Source of the DNA: Fervidobacterium pennivorans DSM 9078
GTDB taxonomy: Bacteria > Thermotogota > Thermotogae > Thermotogales > Fervidobacteriaceae
Direction of reading: 5' to 3'
Assembly: GCF_000235405.2 (NCBI RefSeq)
Contig: NC_017095.1
Span: 893,501-957,500, forward strand
DNA: 64,000 nucleotides
The position numbers were made by a program, and so were the translations under genes. The notes below the pieces were generated by a model. That model made no database searches, was not told where the DNA came from, and saw nothing but the letters and a program-made list of their open reading frames with translations. Below, one piece after another: positions 39,198-47,429 of the stretch (position 1 is the stretch's first letter; the number at the start of each line of letters is the position of its first letter).

Positions 39198-40613
39198 ATG
39201 GACAAGAAAGTCCTTATAGTTGACGACAGCAAATTTTGGAGGATGGTTCTTCAAAGCATCCTAGAGAAATTGGGAGTAAATCAGATAATAGTTGCTGAAG
39301 ATGGAACAAAAGGTATAGAAATTGCCTTAAAAGAATTACCAGATGTAATCATTACCGATTACAATATGCCTGGAATATCTGGTCTTCAAATGTGTCTTTA
39401 TCTTAGGTCGATACCCGCGTTTAAAAACGCGGGTATCGCTGTTTTAACTGGTTCTGATGATGTCATAAATGAGTTCTGGGCTGAGCATAGCGGTGCTAAC
39501 AAATTTATCTCGAAACTGCTTTCAAAAGACGTGCTTGAAAAGGAACTTGAAAGATTTCTTTCTGGTGATTACGCTTCTTCTAAATCAAAAGAGATGTTTT
39601 ACGTAACAAGTATCTATGATGTTCTTGAGCAAAAGATGAGAACTGAAATACTGAACAGAGAGATACTTTCTCTCATTCAGTTTGCAAGAGACGAACTTTA
39701 CGTCATCCAGCAACTCAAGAATTTTTTAGAATTCTTCTCCCGTTTTACTGGGCTCGCTTTCCTTCTTTTATCACCAGTTGAAGGACGAATTTACAACTTT
39801 GGCTTGCCACTAAGTAAGATGATCAGTAAAGAAAAACTACTAGGTTCGTTTGAAAGACCCTTAGAACCTTCCAATTGGTCTTACTTTGGTAATTTTGGTT
39901 CAGAATTCAAAGTAGATGGTTTGGAAACCGTTGTTATCAAATATCAAGAGAGTGAAATAGGACTAATCGCATATACAAATCCAACAGATAGGTGGAGCTT
40001 GAACAAGGTTTTAAACGAAGCAAACGAAAGCATATCACTTCTGTTCAATACATTGAACATTTTCAGAGAACTCAAAGTTGCATCCACCGTTGATGGTTTA
40101 ACAGGGCTATTCAACAAAAAGGAGTTATTGAGATTCCTTGAGGAGACGCATAACCTGGCCAAAATAAACAAAACGATATATTACGTTGCAATGTTCGATA
40201 TTGACAATTTTAAAAAGGTGAACGATACATACGGACATTTAGTTGGAGACGAGGTATTAAAGGGTCTCGCTGCGATTTTGAAAGAGGAGATAGCAGGAAA
40301 AGGTATAGCAGGAAGGTACGGTGGAGAAGAATTCTGTCTTATCATAACAAAGGTGTCAAACACCGACGAAGTTGTTGACCTAATTGAGAAAATCTTAGCT
40401 AGAGTTAGAAACACTCAATTCCCGCACGGTAAATGCACCATTTCTTGTGGTGTTGTGAGTTCGGAAGGTTATGAATCCCCGACAGAGGTGTTGAAAGCAG
40501 CAGATGACTTATTGTATATATCGAAGAAAACTGGAAAAGACAAAGCTAGTTACATGTTCCTTCCAAAAAATAACGTGCTGCTCAGCCAAGCACAACATCA
40601 AGAGCAGACATGA
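39198..40613 (+). CDS. Response regulator with GGEEF diguanylate cyclase domain
   Basis: A 471-residue protein. An N-terminal REC domain has VDDS (residues 8-11) and the phosphoacceptor Asp54 in ITDYNMPG. A middle region of about 150 residues is GAF-like in size but not clearly recognised. The GGDEF domain (about 300-460) has the active-site variant GGEEF in AGRYGGEEFCLI, which is normally active. The RxxD inhibitory site is absent. It probably makes cyclic-di-GMP in response to phosphorylation. No histidine kinase lies next to it. The 3' end overlaps the convergent ZIP gene by 32 bases. Confidence 0.9.
   Translation: MDKKVLIVDDSKFWRMVLQSILEKLGVNQIIVAEDGTKGIEIALKELPDVIITDYNMPGISGLQMCLYLRSIPAFKNAGIAVLTGSDDVINEFWAEHSGANKFISKLLSKDVLEKELERFLSGDYASSKSKEMFYVTSIYDVLEQKMRTEILNREILSLIQFARDELYVIQQLKNFLEFFSRFTGLAFLLLSPVEGRIYNFGLPLSKMISKEKLLGSFERPLEPSNWSYFGNFGSEFKVDGLETVVIKYQESEIGLIAYTNPTDRWSLNKVLNEANESISLLFNTLNIFRELKVASTVDGLTGLFNKKELLRFLEETHNLAKINKTIYYVAMFDIDNFKKVNDTYGHLVGDEVLKGLAAILKEEIAGKGIAGRYGGEEFCLIITKVSNTDEVVDLIEKILARVRNTQFPHGKCTISCGVVSSEGYESPTEVLKAADDLLYISKKTGKDKASYMFLPKNNVLLSQAQHQEQT
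39410..39439. repeat. 30-bp inverted repeat inside the REC coding region
   Basis: CGATACCCGCGTTT, AA, AAACGCGGGTATCG: a perfect 14-bp stem around two bases, GC-rich in an AT-rich gene. It encodes SIPAFKNAGIA of the REC domain. Confidence 0.85.
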
Positions 40614-41331
40614 TTAAAAAACCAAGTATAAGAAAGTAAGTAGATAACCGTTCATTTCCACGTAAATGTGTCTCAGGTATAACCTCATCGCTGACAACAA
40701 ACACCATAGCACCTGCTGCAAATGCCAACATATACGACAAAAGTTTTTTGCTAATTAATATCAATCCAGCGCCGAATACTCCACCGATAACTTCAACCAC
40801 GCCTGTAAGGAAAGTAACCAATAACGAAAATGGAGTTGAATATCCCGCATTCATTAACGCAACCATTGTAGCAGCACCTTCTGGAATATTCTGCGTCCCG
40901 ATAGCTATAGCAACATTTAAAGCTTCTGGTGTGTAACCACTTATCCCAACCGCCATACCTTCCGGGAAGTTGTGAATTGTTATAGCTATCACAAAGAGCC
41001 ATATCTTTGATAGTTTCTTAACATCTGCTCCTTCATGACCTTTTAAAAAATGTTCATGTGGCGAATACTTATCCATCAAATCTACGAGAACAGCACCAAG
41101 CAAGAAACCTATGGTAAAGCGGAAAACTCCACCTATTTCAAGTGAAGGACCTGCTAAGCTAAAAGCACTTGCTGCAAGCATTATGCCTGCAGCCATACCC
41201 ATCAACGAATCGATAACCTTTTCTCCAAGGTGTTTGTGAAATAATAGCAATGGTATTGCACCAAGTACAGTTGAAAGTCCAGCCACTGTACTAAGAATCG
41301 TCCCCTTTAAGAATTCTTGAGCCAGGATAAT
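40582..41331 (-). CDS. ZIP-family metal transporter, non-ATG start likely
   Basis: A ZupT/ZIP-like transporter with HNFPEGMAVG and GTQNIPEGAATMVAL, the metal-site motifs of TM4 and TM5, and about eight membrane segments. The first ordinary start (GTG at 41286) would cut into the first membrane helix. The frame is open upstream and encodes QEFLKGTILSTVAGLSTVLGAIP, as usual for ZIP N-termini (shown only to orient). GGGGGTG lies five bases before an in-frame ATT at 41331, the best start candidate; ATC and CTG follow. The likely substrate is zinc, iron or another divalent metal. Confidence 0.82.
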   Translation of the reverse strand: MILAQEFLKGTILSTVAGLSTVLGAIPLLLFHKHLGEKVIDSLMGMAAGIMLAASAFSLAGPSLEIGGVFRFTIGFLLGAVLVDLMDKYSPHEHFLKGHEGADVKKLSKIWLFVIAITIHNFPEGMAVGISGYTPEALNVAIAIGTQNIPEGAATMVALMNAGYSTPFSLLVTFLTGVVEVIGGVFGAGLILISKKLLSYMLAFAAGAMVFVVSDEVIPETHLRGNERLSTYFLILGFLIMSALDVVLG

Positions 41332-41371
41332 ACTGACACCCCCAACTTTAGTAGTGCCCTAACCTATAAGT

Positions 41372-41400
41372 ATTCTAACACAAAGTATAAAATTAAACAA
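41372..41400 (-). promoter_or_regulatory. Promoter of the ZIP gene
   Basis: Read leftward, TTGTTT (41395-41400) and TAGAAT (41372-41377) are 17 bases apart. Transcription would start near 41365, leaving space for the upstream ATT start. Confidence 0.6.
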
Positions 41401-41415
41401 TATATTTATGACTGT

Positions 41416-42678
41416 TCAAGCATTTTGCTGCACTGCAAGATTTGGATCATAAGCCTCGTCTGGAGCCTTAATAAGAAAGACAACAATTACAATCGTAGAA
41501 ATGATGTTCACCGTCAAGAAGAACCAAAATGCATCAATTCTGTCAAGAAGATACCCATACAATGCAGATGATATTGGAATGCTTCCCATCGCCAAAAGCG
41601 ATAAAACGGAAAAGACTCTTGAGCGCAACTCAGATGGAACTAGCATTTGAAGATTAGCGTTAATAGGAATGTTGACCAATACATTGAAGAAACCAAAGGC
41701 AGCTGCGCCCGTGACAAAAAGAATATACAATGTTCCCTTACCAAATCCAAAATAGGGCATAATAAGTACGGAGAGAAGTACCACAAATGCTTGTTCAAGT
41801 AATAATCCCCAAGATATTAGAGCCTTAGAGCTGAATTTGTGAAGAAAGAACATAATCGCTATATTTCCTAATAACGCTCCTATTGTTCCAAAGACTTGTA
41901 ATGTACCGAACTGTGTTGCTGAAAATTTTAGCACTGTTCGAAGAATATACGGAAATACAACACTAAAAAGAGGTGACGTAAGAAAATTTATTACTATAGC
42001 GAAAGTAAATAAAAACTTTAAACCTCGGTTCTTGATAACAAATTTGATTCCCTCAGAAAGCTCACCAACAAAATTAACTCTTCTTTCTTTTGGGCGATGA
42101 TTATAGATAATGAACATTTCACTGACTCCTGATAATATGTACAATACCGCTGTCATAAGAAGGACATTAGTCAACCCATAGTAACCATATAACATAGATC
42201 CAACGATAGGTCCAAAAATGTTAGCACCACTATTTGCCATGGCATTTAACGATGTTGCTCTTTTGAGATTTTCTTTCTTCACAACATCTCCAAACATTGC
42301 TGCGGTGGGCCCGTCGAAAAGCCCGTCACAGAATGAAAGAACTGCTCTAAACGCAAGAAGCACACCTACACTCATCTTGTCATTAATTGCAATAAGCCAC
42401 AGAATAAATAACAACAATCCTCTCAGTTCATCAAGAAGAACCATAATAGTCTTTCTATTTAACCTGTCTCCGATAACTCCTCCGATTGGTGTTGCAAACA
42501 ATCGCGGCAATATTCCAAGAACCGTGAATATTCCCATTATTGTTCCCGAACCGGTCTTATCTAAAATATACAATGGCATAGCTACAAGTAAGGCCGCCGC
42601 GCCTAAAACAGATTCGAATCGCCCACTAATTATCAACGCCAAATTTCTTTTCTCATACTTGTACTGCTCTTCGGACAT
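41416..42678 (-). CDS. MFS transporter
   Basis: A 420-residue membrane protein with about 12 transmembrane segments, of the MFS_3/macrolide-efflux-like group: the loop motif after TM2 is GGVIGDRLNRKTIM, and FCDGLFDGPTAAMFGDVV lies near residue 115. The substrate is unknown; an exporter is the usual role for the group. It has its own strong promoter at 42726-42754 and is divergent from the M42 peptidase gene. Confidence 0.85.
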   Translation of the reverse strand: MSEEQYKYEKRNLALIISGRFESVLGAAALLVAMPLYILDKTGSGTIMGIFTVLGILPRLFATPIGGVIGDRLNRKTIMVLLDELRGLLLFILWLIAINDKMSVGVLLAFRAVLSFCDGLFDGPTAAMFGDVVKKENLKRATSLNAMANSGANIFGPIVGSMLYGYYGLTNVLLMTAVLYILSGVSEMFIIYNHRPKERRVNFVGELSEGIKFVIKNRGLKFLFTFAIVINFLTSPLFSVVFPYILRTVLKFSATQFGTLQVFGTIGALLGNIAIMFFLHKFSSKALISWGLLLEQAFVVLLSVLIMPYFGFGKGTLYILFVTGAAAFGFFNVLVNIPINANLQMLVPSELRSRVFSVLSLLAMGSIPISSALYGYLLDRIDAFWFFLTVNIISTIVIVVFLIKAPDEAYDPNLAVQQNA

Positions 42679-42725
42679 AAATCTGGTACCTCCCTCTTTT
42701 ACAGATTTTGTCGTAATGCAAATAT

Positions 42726-42754
42726 ATTTTACACTTATAAAAAATTTTTGTCAA
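42726..42754 (-). promoter_or_regulatory. Promoter of the MFS gene
   Basis: Read leftward, a perfect TTGACA (42749-42754) and TAAAAT (42726-42731) are 17 bases apart. Confidence 0.75.
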
Positions 42755-42805
42755 GCACTCAAATAATTTTGTATACAAAAACAATTAGGAAAGCGAATGA
42801 ATTTG

Positions 42806-42814
42806 TGGTATAAT
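42806..42814 (+). promoter_or_regulatory. Extended -10 promoter element of the M42 peptidase gene
   Basis: TGGTATAAT with a weak -35 (TTAGGA at 42785). It lies about 38 bases before the GTG start. Confidence 0.55.
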
Positions 42815-42851
42815 TTTAAATGCGTGCAGAGAAATGATAGGGGGGATTAGG

Positions 42852-43849
42852 GTGAAACGTAGATTGTTTGACCATAGCGAACTAATCGAGTTGTGTGAAG
42901 TACCTGGTGTATCTGGTAGGGAAGAACGTGTAAGAGAGAAAATCTCTGTTATGTTAGGTGTAGAAAAGTCTAAGCTGCAGACTGACAAGATTGGAAATTT
43001 AATCTTCGAAAAAGAGGGTTTAGCGAACGAAAAAGAGGTACTATTAATGGCACACATGGACGAGATAGGTTTTTATGTTTCTTCACTTAGGTCGGATGGA
43101 AAGTTGGAAGTAAAGAACGTTGGAGGAATCATCGAAGAAACTTTACCTGGTTCTTTCGTCCAGGTATTTACGAAAACCGGTGTAGTTGACGGAGTAATTG
43201 GTGCGGTTCCACCACATCTTAAAGCAGACGGAGTTGCTTTTGAAAAGGTTGTAGACGTTGGTGCTAAAAATAGAGATGAACTCGTAGAGCTGGGAATTGA
43301 CGTCATGGATTTTGTAGTTTTTAGGAAAACTTTTGCTTTATTGAACAATGATTACTTGGCAATGAGGAGCTTAGATGACAGGTTTGGTTGTTTCACACTC
43401 ATTGAAGTCTCACGCGGCGTAAACCCGCGTTCAAAAGTTGTCTTTGCCTGGACAGTGCAGGAAGAAGTTGGACTTCGTGGTGCAAAAGCTCTCGCAAGTA
43501 TATATAATCCCGATTTAGCTATTGCAATTGATTCTTTTGCATGCTGTAGCAAGCAGAATGCCCACATTGAACTTGGAAAAGGACCGGTGATAAGGGCTTT
43601 CGATAATAGTTCAATATCCAATTACGAGGTTGCCAAATTCATTGTAAGTTTAGCGAATAAGGAAGGAATACCAATACAGATTGGAACAACTGGGGGGGCA
43701 ACGACGCGAGCGTTTTCGTTGAGAAAGGTGTACCTATGATTGCTCTGAGTGTGCCTGTAAGATACTTACACTCGCAAGTCGAAATGATTAATTTGAACGA
43801 TTTAGAAAACCTTATCAAATTACTTACGAAATTCCTGGAGGTGTTCTGA
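42852..43849 (+). pseudogene. M42-family aminopeptidase, frameshifted in a run of seven Gs
   Basis: An M42 metallopeptidase with zinc/catalytic motifs AHMDEIGFYV, SLDDRFG, QEEVGLRGAKA and AIDSFA in one frame up to about 43690. There, ACTGGGGGGGCAAC should read T-G-G-N-D-A-S; five or eight Gs would keep frame, but seven are present. The original frame ends at 43739, while the adjacent frame continues with VPMIALSVPVRYLHSQVEM to 43849, which carries the last zinc histidine. The product would lack that ligand unless the frame is restored. Start GTG at 42852 follows GGGGGG. Confidence 0.85.
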
Positions 43850-44581
43850 GTGGTTGAATTGTTGTTGTTTTTGGGAGGGCTCTTCTCAGGAGTAGTCAAT
43901 GTTCTTGCTGGCGGTGGCTCTTTTCTAACGCTTCCAATACTTGGTTTGTATGGTCTGAGTCCAACCGTAGCTAATGGAACCAACAGGATAGGTATACTTT
44001 TACAAAACATCTCGGCAACATGGCGCTTTTTAGCTAAAAAAGAATTGGACTTGAAAAATGCTCTTTTTATAACCATTCCAACGATAATCGGAGCAATATT
44101 GGGTACATCAATAGTCCTAAGCCTTCCTGAAAAGTTAGTTAAGCTGAGTGTTGGAATTATATTTCTTGTAATGTCTTATTTTGTATTATTTACACCTAAG
44201 GTGTGGGAAGAGGGAAGGAGAAAAAAATCAAATAGAACCCTCAGTTTTGTGGTCTTTTTCCTTATAGGAATCTACGGTGGGTATATTCAGGCAGGAGTTG
44301 GTTTCTTCTTAATCTATGCCTTAACACTTTTAGAAGGTTACGATGTAAGAAAAGCAAATGCAATGAAGATATTCCTAACGCTCATTTTTACTGTTTTCTC
44401 ACTAACTTTGTTTTCATTTAAGAACAAAGTCGAATTTGTCCCAGGGTTAATTCTTGGCGCTGGTTCCTTTGTTGGGGGATACGTCGGCTCATATTTGAAC
44501 ACACGAGTGAATAAGAAGGTTATAAGGTATGTTGTAGCTGGAATGATGATATTTTCAGCAATGAACTATATTTTCTCTTAA
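43850..44581 (+). CDS. TauE/SafE-family (TSUP) membrane transporter
   Basis: A 243-residue protein with about eight transmembrane helices and the TSUP motifs GVVNVLAGGGSFLTLPIL near residue 13 and the matching half GGYIQAGVGFFLI near 143. The family exports sulfite, sulfonates or other small anions. The GTG start follows directly on the stop codon of the restored M42 frame, with GGAGGTG inside the M42 end, so the two were translationally coupled. Confidence 0.85.
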   Translation: MVELLLFLGGLFSGVVNVLAGGGSFLTLPILGLYGLSPTVANGTNRIGILLQNISATWRFLAKKELDLKNALFITIPTIIGAILGTSIVLSLPEKLVKLSVGIIFLVMSYFVLFTPKVWEEGRRKKSNRTLSFVVFFLIGIYGGYIQAGVGFFLIYALTLLEGYDVRKANAMKIFLTLIFTVFSLTLFSFKNKVEFVPGLILGAGSFVGGYVGSYLNTRVNKKVIRYVVAGMMIFSAMNYIFS

Positions 44582-44591
44582 CGTATTAAAA

Positions 44592-44640
44592 AACAGCCCT
44601 GGTTCTAGCTATGAACTGTTTGATTCTCACCAGGGCTGTT
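44592..44640. terminator. Terminator after the TSUP gene, sharing bases with the UVR-protein gene
   Basis: AACAGCCCTGG (44592-44602) and CCAGGGCTGTT (44630-44640) pair over a 27-base loop that has its own small stem. The right arm encodes the last residues (QQPW) of the convergent gene. T-rich sequence follows on the plus strand. Confidence 0.75.
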
Positions 44641-45073
44641 GTTTTAATCTTCTGTCGATTTCATCTATTATCTTTTTGAGTTTCTTGGCTTCTTTGTAAT
44701 CTTCTCTTCTTAAAGCCTTTTTTAGTTTATGATTAAGAAGCGTTAATCGTCGCTTTTGAATGTCGGAGACTACCTTGCCGTAAATGTTTGAATCTTTTGG
44801 GAACATCGTTAACTGAATGGTGCTCGGTTGTTCAGAATACAAAAATTCCAGGGAAAAAATAAATTTCCTGTTCTTCGCTGGAGATTCTTCCATAAGATTT
44901 TTGTGTGACAATATGGTTTGCAAGCCAGCACGTGTGTATCGCTCAACTTCGTACTTCAGTAACTCTTTAAGACAAGACTTACAATACGATATCTTCTTTA
45001 TCGTGCCGTCAACGTAAACATTTTGATTTATTTCAGCTTTGTTGCCACATCTGATGCACTTTTCGTTTTCCAA
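44627..45073 (-). CDS. UVR-motif zinc protein, McsA-like
   Basis: A 148-residue protein with a four-cysteine zinc site, CIRCGNKAEI near residue 5 and YCKSCLKELL near 31, and a C-terminal UVR motif (about 110-143; LKKALRREDYKEAKKLKKIIDEID in part). McsA proteins have this layout and in Bacillus activate the kinase McsB and bind heavy metals. No mcsB or clpC is adjacent, so the role here is unknown. It follows pth with a gap of 57 bases. Confidence 0.8.
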   Translation of the reverse strand: MENEKCIRCGNKAEINQNVYVDGTIKKISYCKSCLKELLKYEVERYTRAGLQTILSHKNLMEESPAKNRKFIFSLEFLYSEQPSTIQLTMFPKDSNIYGKVVSDIQKRRLTLLNHKLKKALRREDYKEAKKLKKIIDEIDRRLKQQPW

Positions 45074-45130
45074 TTTATCACCTTCTCGAATTCTTTATGT
45101 TTTTGTTTATGTCCTTTCAACGTTTGGATG

Positions 45131-45664
45131 CTATTCGATTTGAATTGAATTGTATTTGTTCATCGCTTTATCAATGCCTTCAGAAACAATCGTCTCTATC
45201 GCTTGTAATGTTAAGTCAATAACCTTACGTAGCTTTTCAAATTCTTCAGGAGAAAATTCTGAAAGAACGTAATTCGCAGCATCAATTTCTTTTGGTTTCG
45301 GTCCAATGCCTATCCTTATTCTCGGAAAATCTTGCCCGATGTACGATATTATTGATTTAATTCCGTTATGTCCACCTGCACTACCATCTTTCCGGATTCT
45401 AATTCTTCCCAATGGTAAATCAAGGTCATCATACACTACTATTATATCATCATGTGGTAAGTATTTAAATACCTCTCCACTCAAATTCATATAGGTCAAA
45501 GGCTTGACCAACTTTACCTTCTGCCCAGAAATGTTGATATCTGAATAAAGATAATTTGGTCCAGACTTCCATGACTTACTCAATCTATCTAAAACCATGA
45601 ATCCAACGTTGTGGCGAGTATTTGCGTATTTTTCACCCGGGTTTCCCAACCCTATTATTATCAA
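45131..45664 (-). CDS. pth: Peptidyl-tRNA hydrolase
   Basis: A 177-residue enzyme that releases peptides from prematurely dissociated peptidyl-tRNA. GLGNPGEKYANTRHNVGFM contains the catalytic His at about 20; PLTYMNLSGE and VYDDLDLPLGRIR with KDGSAGGHNGIKS follow, all Pth hallmarks. I chose the TTG at 45664 since GGGAGG lies 8 bases upstream and Pth proteins normally begin at this point. Confidence 0.93.
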   Translation of the reverse strand: MIIIGLGNPGEKYANTRHNVGFMVLDRLSKSWKSGPNYLYSDINISGQKVKLVKPLTYMNLSGEVFKYLPHDDIIVVYDDLDLPLGRIRIRKDGSAGGHNGIKSIISYIGQDFPRIRIGIGPKPKEIDAANYVLSEFSPEEFEKLRKVIDLTLQAIETIVSEGIDKAMNKYNSIQIE

Positions 45665-45721
45665 CGTCAGTTCCTCCCTTACCTTGTAATCCAAATATCC
45701 GAGTATAACACCAAACTAACG

Positions 45722-45746
45722 AAAAGTCCCCCTGCGGGGGACTTTT
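45722..45746 (-). terminator. Terminator after rplY
   Basis: AAAAGTCCCCC and GGGGGACTTTT pair around TGC, an 11-bp stem with built-in A/T ends. It lies between rplY and pth, so some transcripts end here. Confidence 0.88.
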
Positions 45747-45768
45747 CACAGTGTGCTTTTTAAGTGAA

Positions 45769-46428
45769 TTATTTTTCTTCCTCTTCTTTCTTACCTTTCT
45801 TGAGAACTTCAGGTTCAGACGTCTCGGTTGTTGTCACAGTTTCTTCTACTTCAAGTCCCCTTGGCACAACTATTGTTATCAAAACATCTTCTGGTTCCAT
45901 ATCGATTTTAACACCCTCAGGAAGCTTAACATCTTTAACCCTCAGTGAATCTCCAAGGTCTAAGCTTGTCACGTCGATTTCTATTGTCTCAGGTATTCTA
46001 TCAGGCAGCGCTTCAACTACAACTTCGTGGTGGATAACCTCCAAGATACCACCTTTTTCAACACCTATTGCCTTGCCAACGATGTGTAGTGGAACGTTAA
46101 TCTTCATCTTGTGGTGAGCTTCGGGGATGTAAAAGTCAACATGCCTAACTTCATCTGTAACCTTGTCGTATTGGACCATCTTTATGAACGCCATATGTTT
46201 GAGAACTTCTTTTCCGTTTTCATCTTTCACAACAAGTGTTAGTGGTGTTGACTCTGTGACTTCTTTAAAAAGCTTTAAGAAGCTGTTCTTTTCCAAAGCC
46301 AGGCTAACTGGTTTCTCGAGTCCTGGCCCGTACGCAATAGCAGGTATAACACCCTGCGCTCTCAATCTTCTAACTGCGCGCTTTTTGCCAACTATAGACC
46401 TTAGTTGCGCGTTAACTACGTGCTCCAT
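45769..46428 (-). CDS. rplY: 50S ribosomal protein L25 (long, Ctc-type)
   Basis: A 219-residue protein with the L25 5S-rRNA-binding domain (residues 1-95; KKRAVRRLRAQGVIPAIAYG) and the C-terminal TL5/Ctc domain (about 100-190). The tail is an acidic/lysine-rich extension (KKGKKEEEEK). It lies between prs and pth, the same arrangement as in many bacteria. GAAGGAGGAG precedes the ATG. Confidence 0.93.
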   Translation of the reverse strand: MEHVVNAQLRSIVGKKRAVRRLRAQGVIPAIAYGPGLEKPVSLALEKNSFLKLFKEVTESTPLTLVVKDENGKEVLKHMAFIKMVQYDKVTDEVRHVDFYIPEAHHKMKINVPLHIVGKAIGVEKGGILEVIHHEVVVEALPDRIPETIEIDVTSLDLGDSLRVKDVKLPEGVKIDMEPEDVLITIVVPRGLEVEETVTTTETSEPEVLKKGKKEEEEK

Positions 46429-46501
46429 GTCTACTCCTCCTTCTTTTTTATTTTTAAGGTTTTATTTTTATCTTCTTATTTTTTTCTCAGCTGGGTTAGA
46501 G

Positions 46502-47428
46502 TTATTTGAAGAGTATACTGACAGAGAGATTCTTTCTAACCCTAATTATCGCTTCCCCGAGCAAAGGTGCAACAGAAACAACATGGAACTTGCTAGGTAG
46601 ACTCTGATGATATATTGTATCACTAATATAAATCTTTTCAATACTCGAGTTCTCAATTCTTTCAACCGCACCAGATGAGAGAACCGGATGTGTTATACAA
46701 GCAATTACTCTCTTCGCGCCTGCGTTCTTTACAGCATTTGCACCTTCAACCAAAGAACGTGCAGTATCAACGATATCATCTACGATAATCGCTGTCTTAT
46801 CCTTAACATCACCTATTATGTTAAGAATTTCAGCCACGTTGTCTTTCGGACGCCTTTTGTCAAGTATTGCAAGAGGAAGGCCCACCCTTTCAGCTATTTG
46901 TCGCGCTCGCTTAACTCCACCCACATCTGGTGAAACAATAACAGCATCGTCGTCCAGTATTCCATCTTTACTTAATGTCTCAAGAAACACAGGAAAGCTC
47001 CAAAGATTGTCAACAGGAATATCGAAGAATCCTTGAACTTGTTCGGCATGTAAGTCAACAGTCATCACACGAGTTGCTCCTGCAACTGTGAGTAAATTCG
47101 CAACGAGCTTCGCTGTAATCGGGTCTCTACCTTTTGCCTTTCTATCCTGTCTTGCGTAGCCGTAGTAAGGTATTACCACGGCAATGCTATTGGCGGAAGC
47201 CCTTTTAAACGCATCTATCATAACCAACAATTCCATTAAATTTTCGTTAACCGGTGGACAAGTAGGCTGAATGACAAAAACATCGTGGCCACGTACTGTT
47301 TCCTCTATACGAACGTTGATTTCACCATCCGCAAATCTTCCAACCGTGATGTCGCCAAGTCTCATACCAATGTAGCTAGCAACCTTTTCCGCCAAGACCT
47401 TGTTCGCATTACCAGTGAAAATCTTCAT
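46502..47428 (-). CDS. prs: Ribose-phosphate pyrophosphokinase
   Basis: A 308-residue PRPP synthase. It starts MKIFTGNANKVLAEKVA, with FADGEINVRI, YYGYARQDRKAKGRDPITAK (ATP/catalytic loop) and the PRPP loop IIVDDIVDTARSL near residue 208. PRPP feeds pyrE in the pyr operon. I chose the ATG at 47428, which overlaps the glmU stop and follows AAGGA. Confidence 0.95.
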   Translation of the reverse strand: MKIFTGNANKVLAEKVASYIGMRLGDITVGRFADGEINVRIEETVRGHDVFVIQPTCPPVNENLMELLVMIDAFKRASANSIAVVIPYYGYARQDRKAKGRDPITAKLVANLLTVAGATRVMTVDLHAEQVQGFFDIPVDNLWSFPVFLETLSKDGILDDDAVIVSPDVGGVKRARQIAERVGLPLAILDKRRPKDNVAEILNIIGDVKDKTAIIVDDIVDTARSLVEGANAVKNAGAKRVIACITHPVLSSGAVERIENSSIEKIYISDTIYHQSLPSKFHVVSVAPLLGEAIIRVRKNLSVSILFK

Positions 47429-47429
47429 T

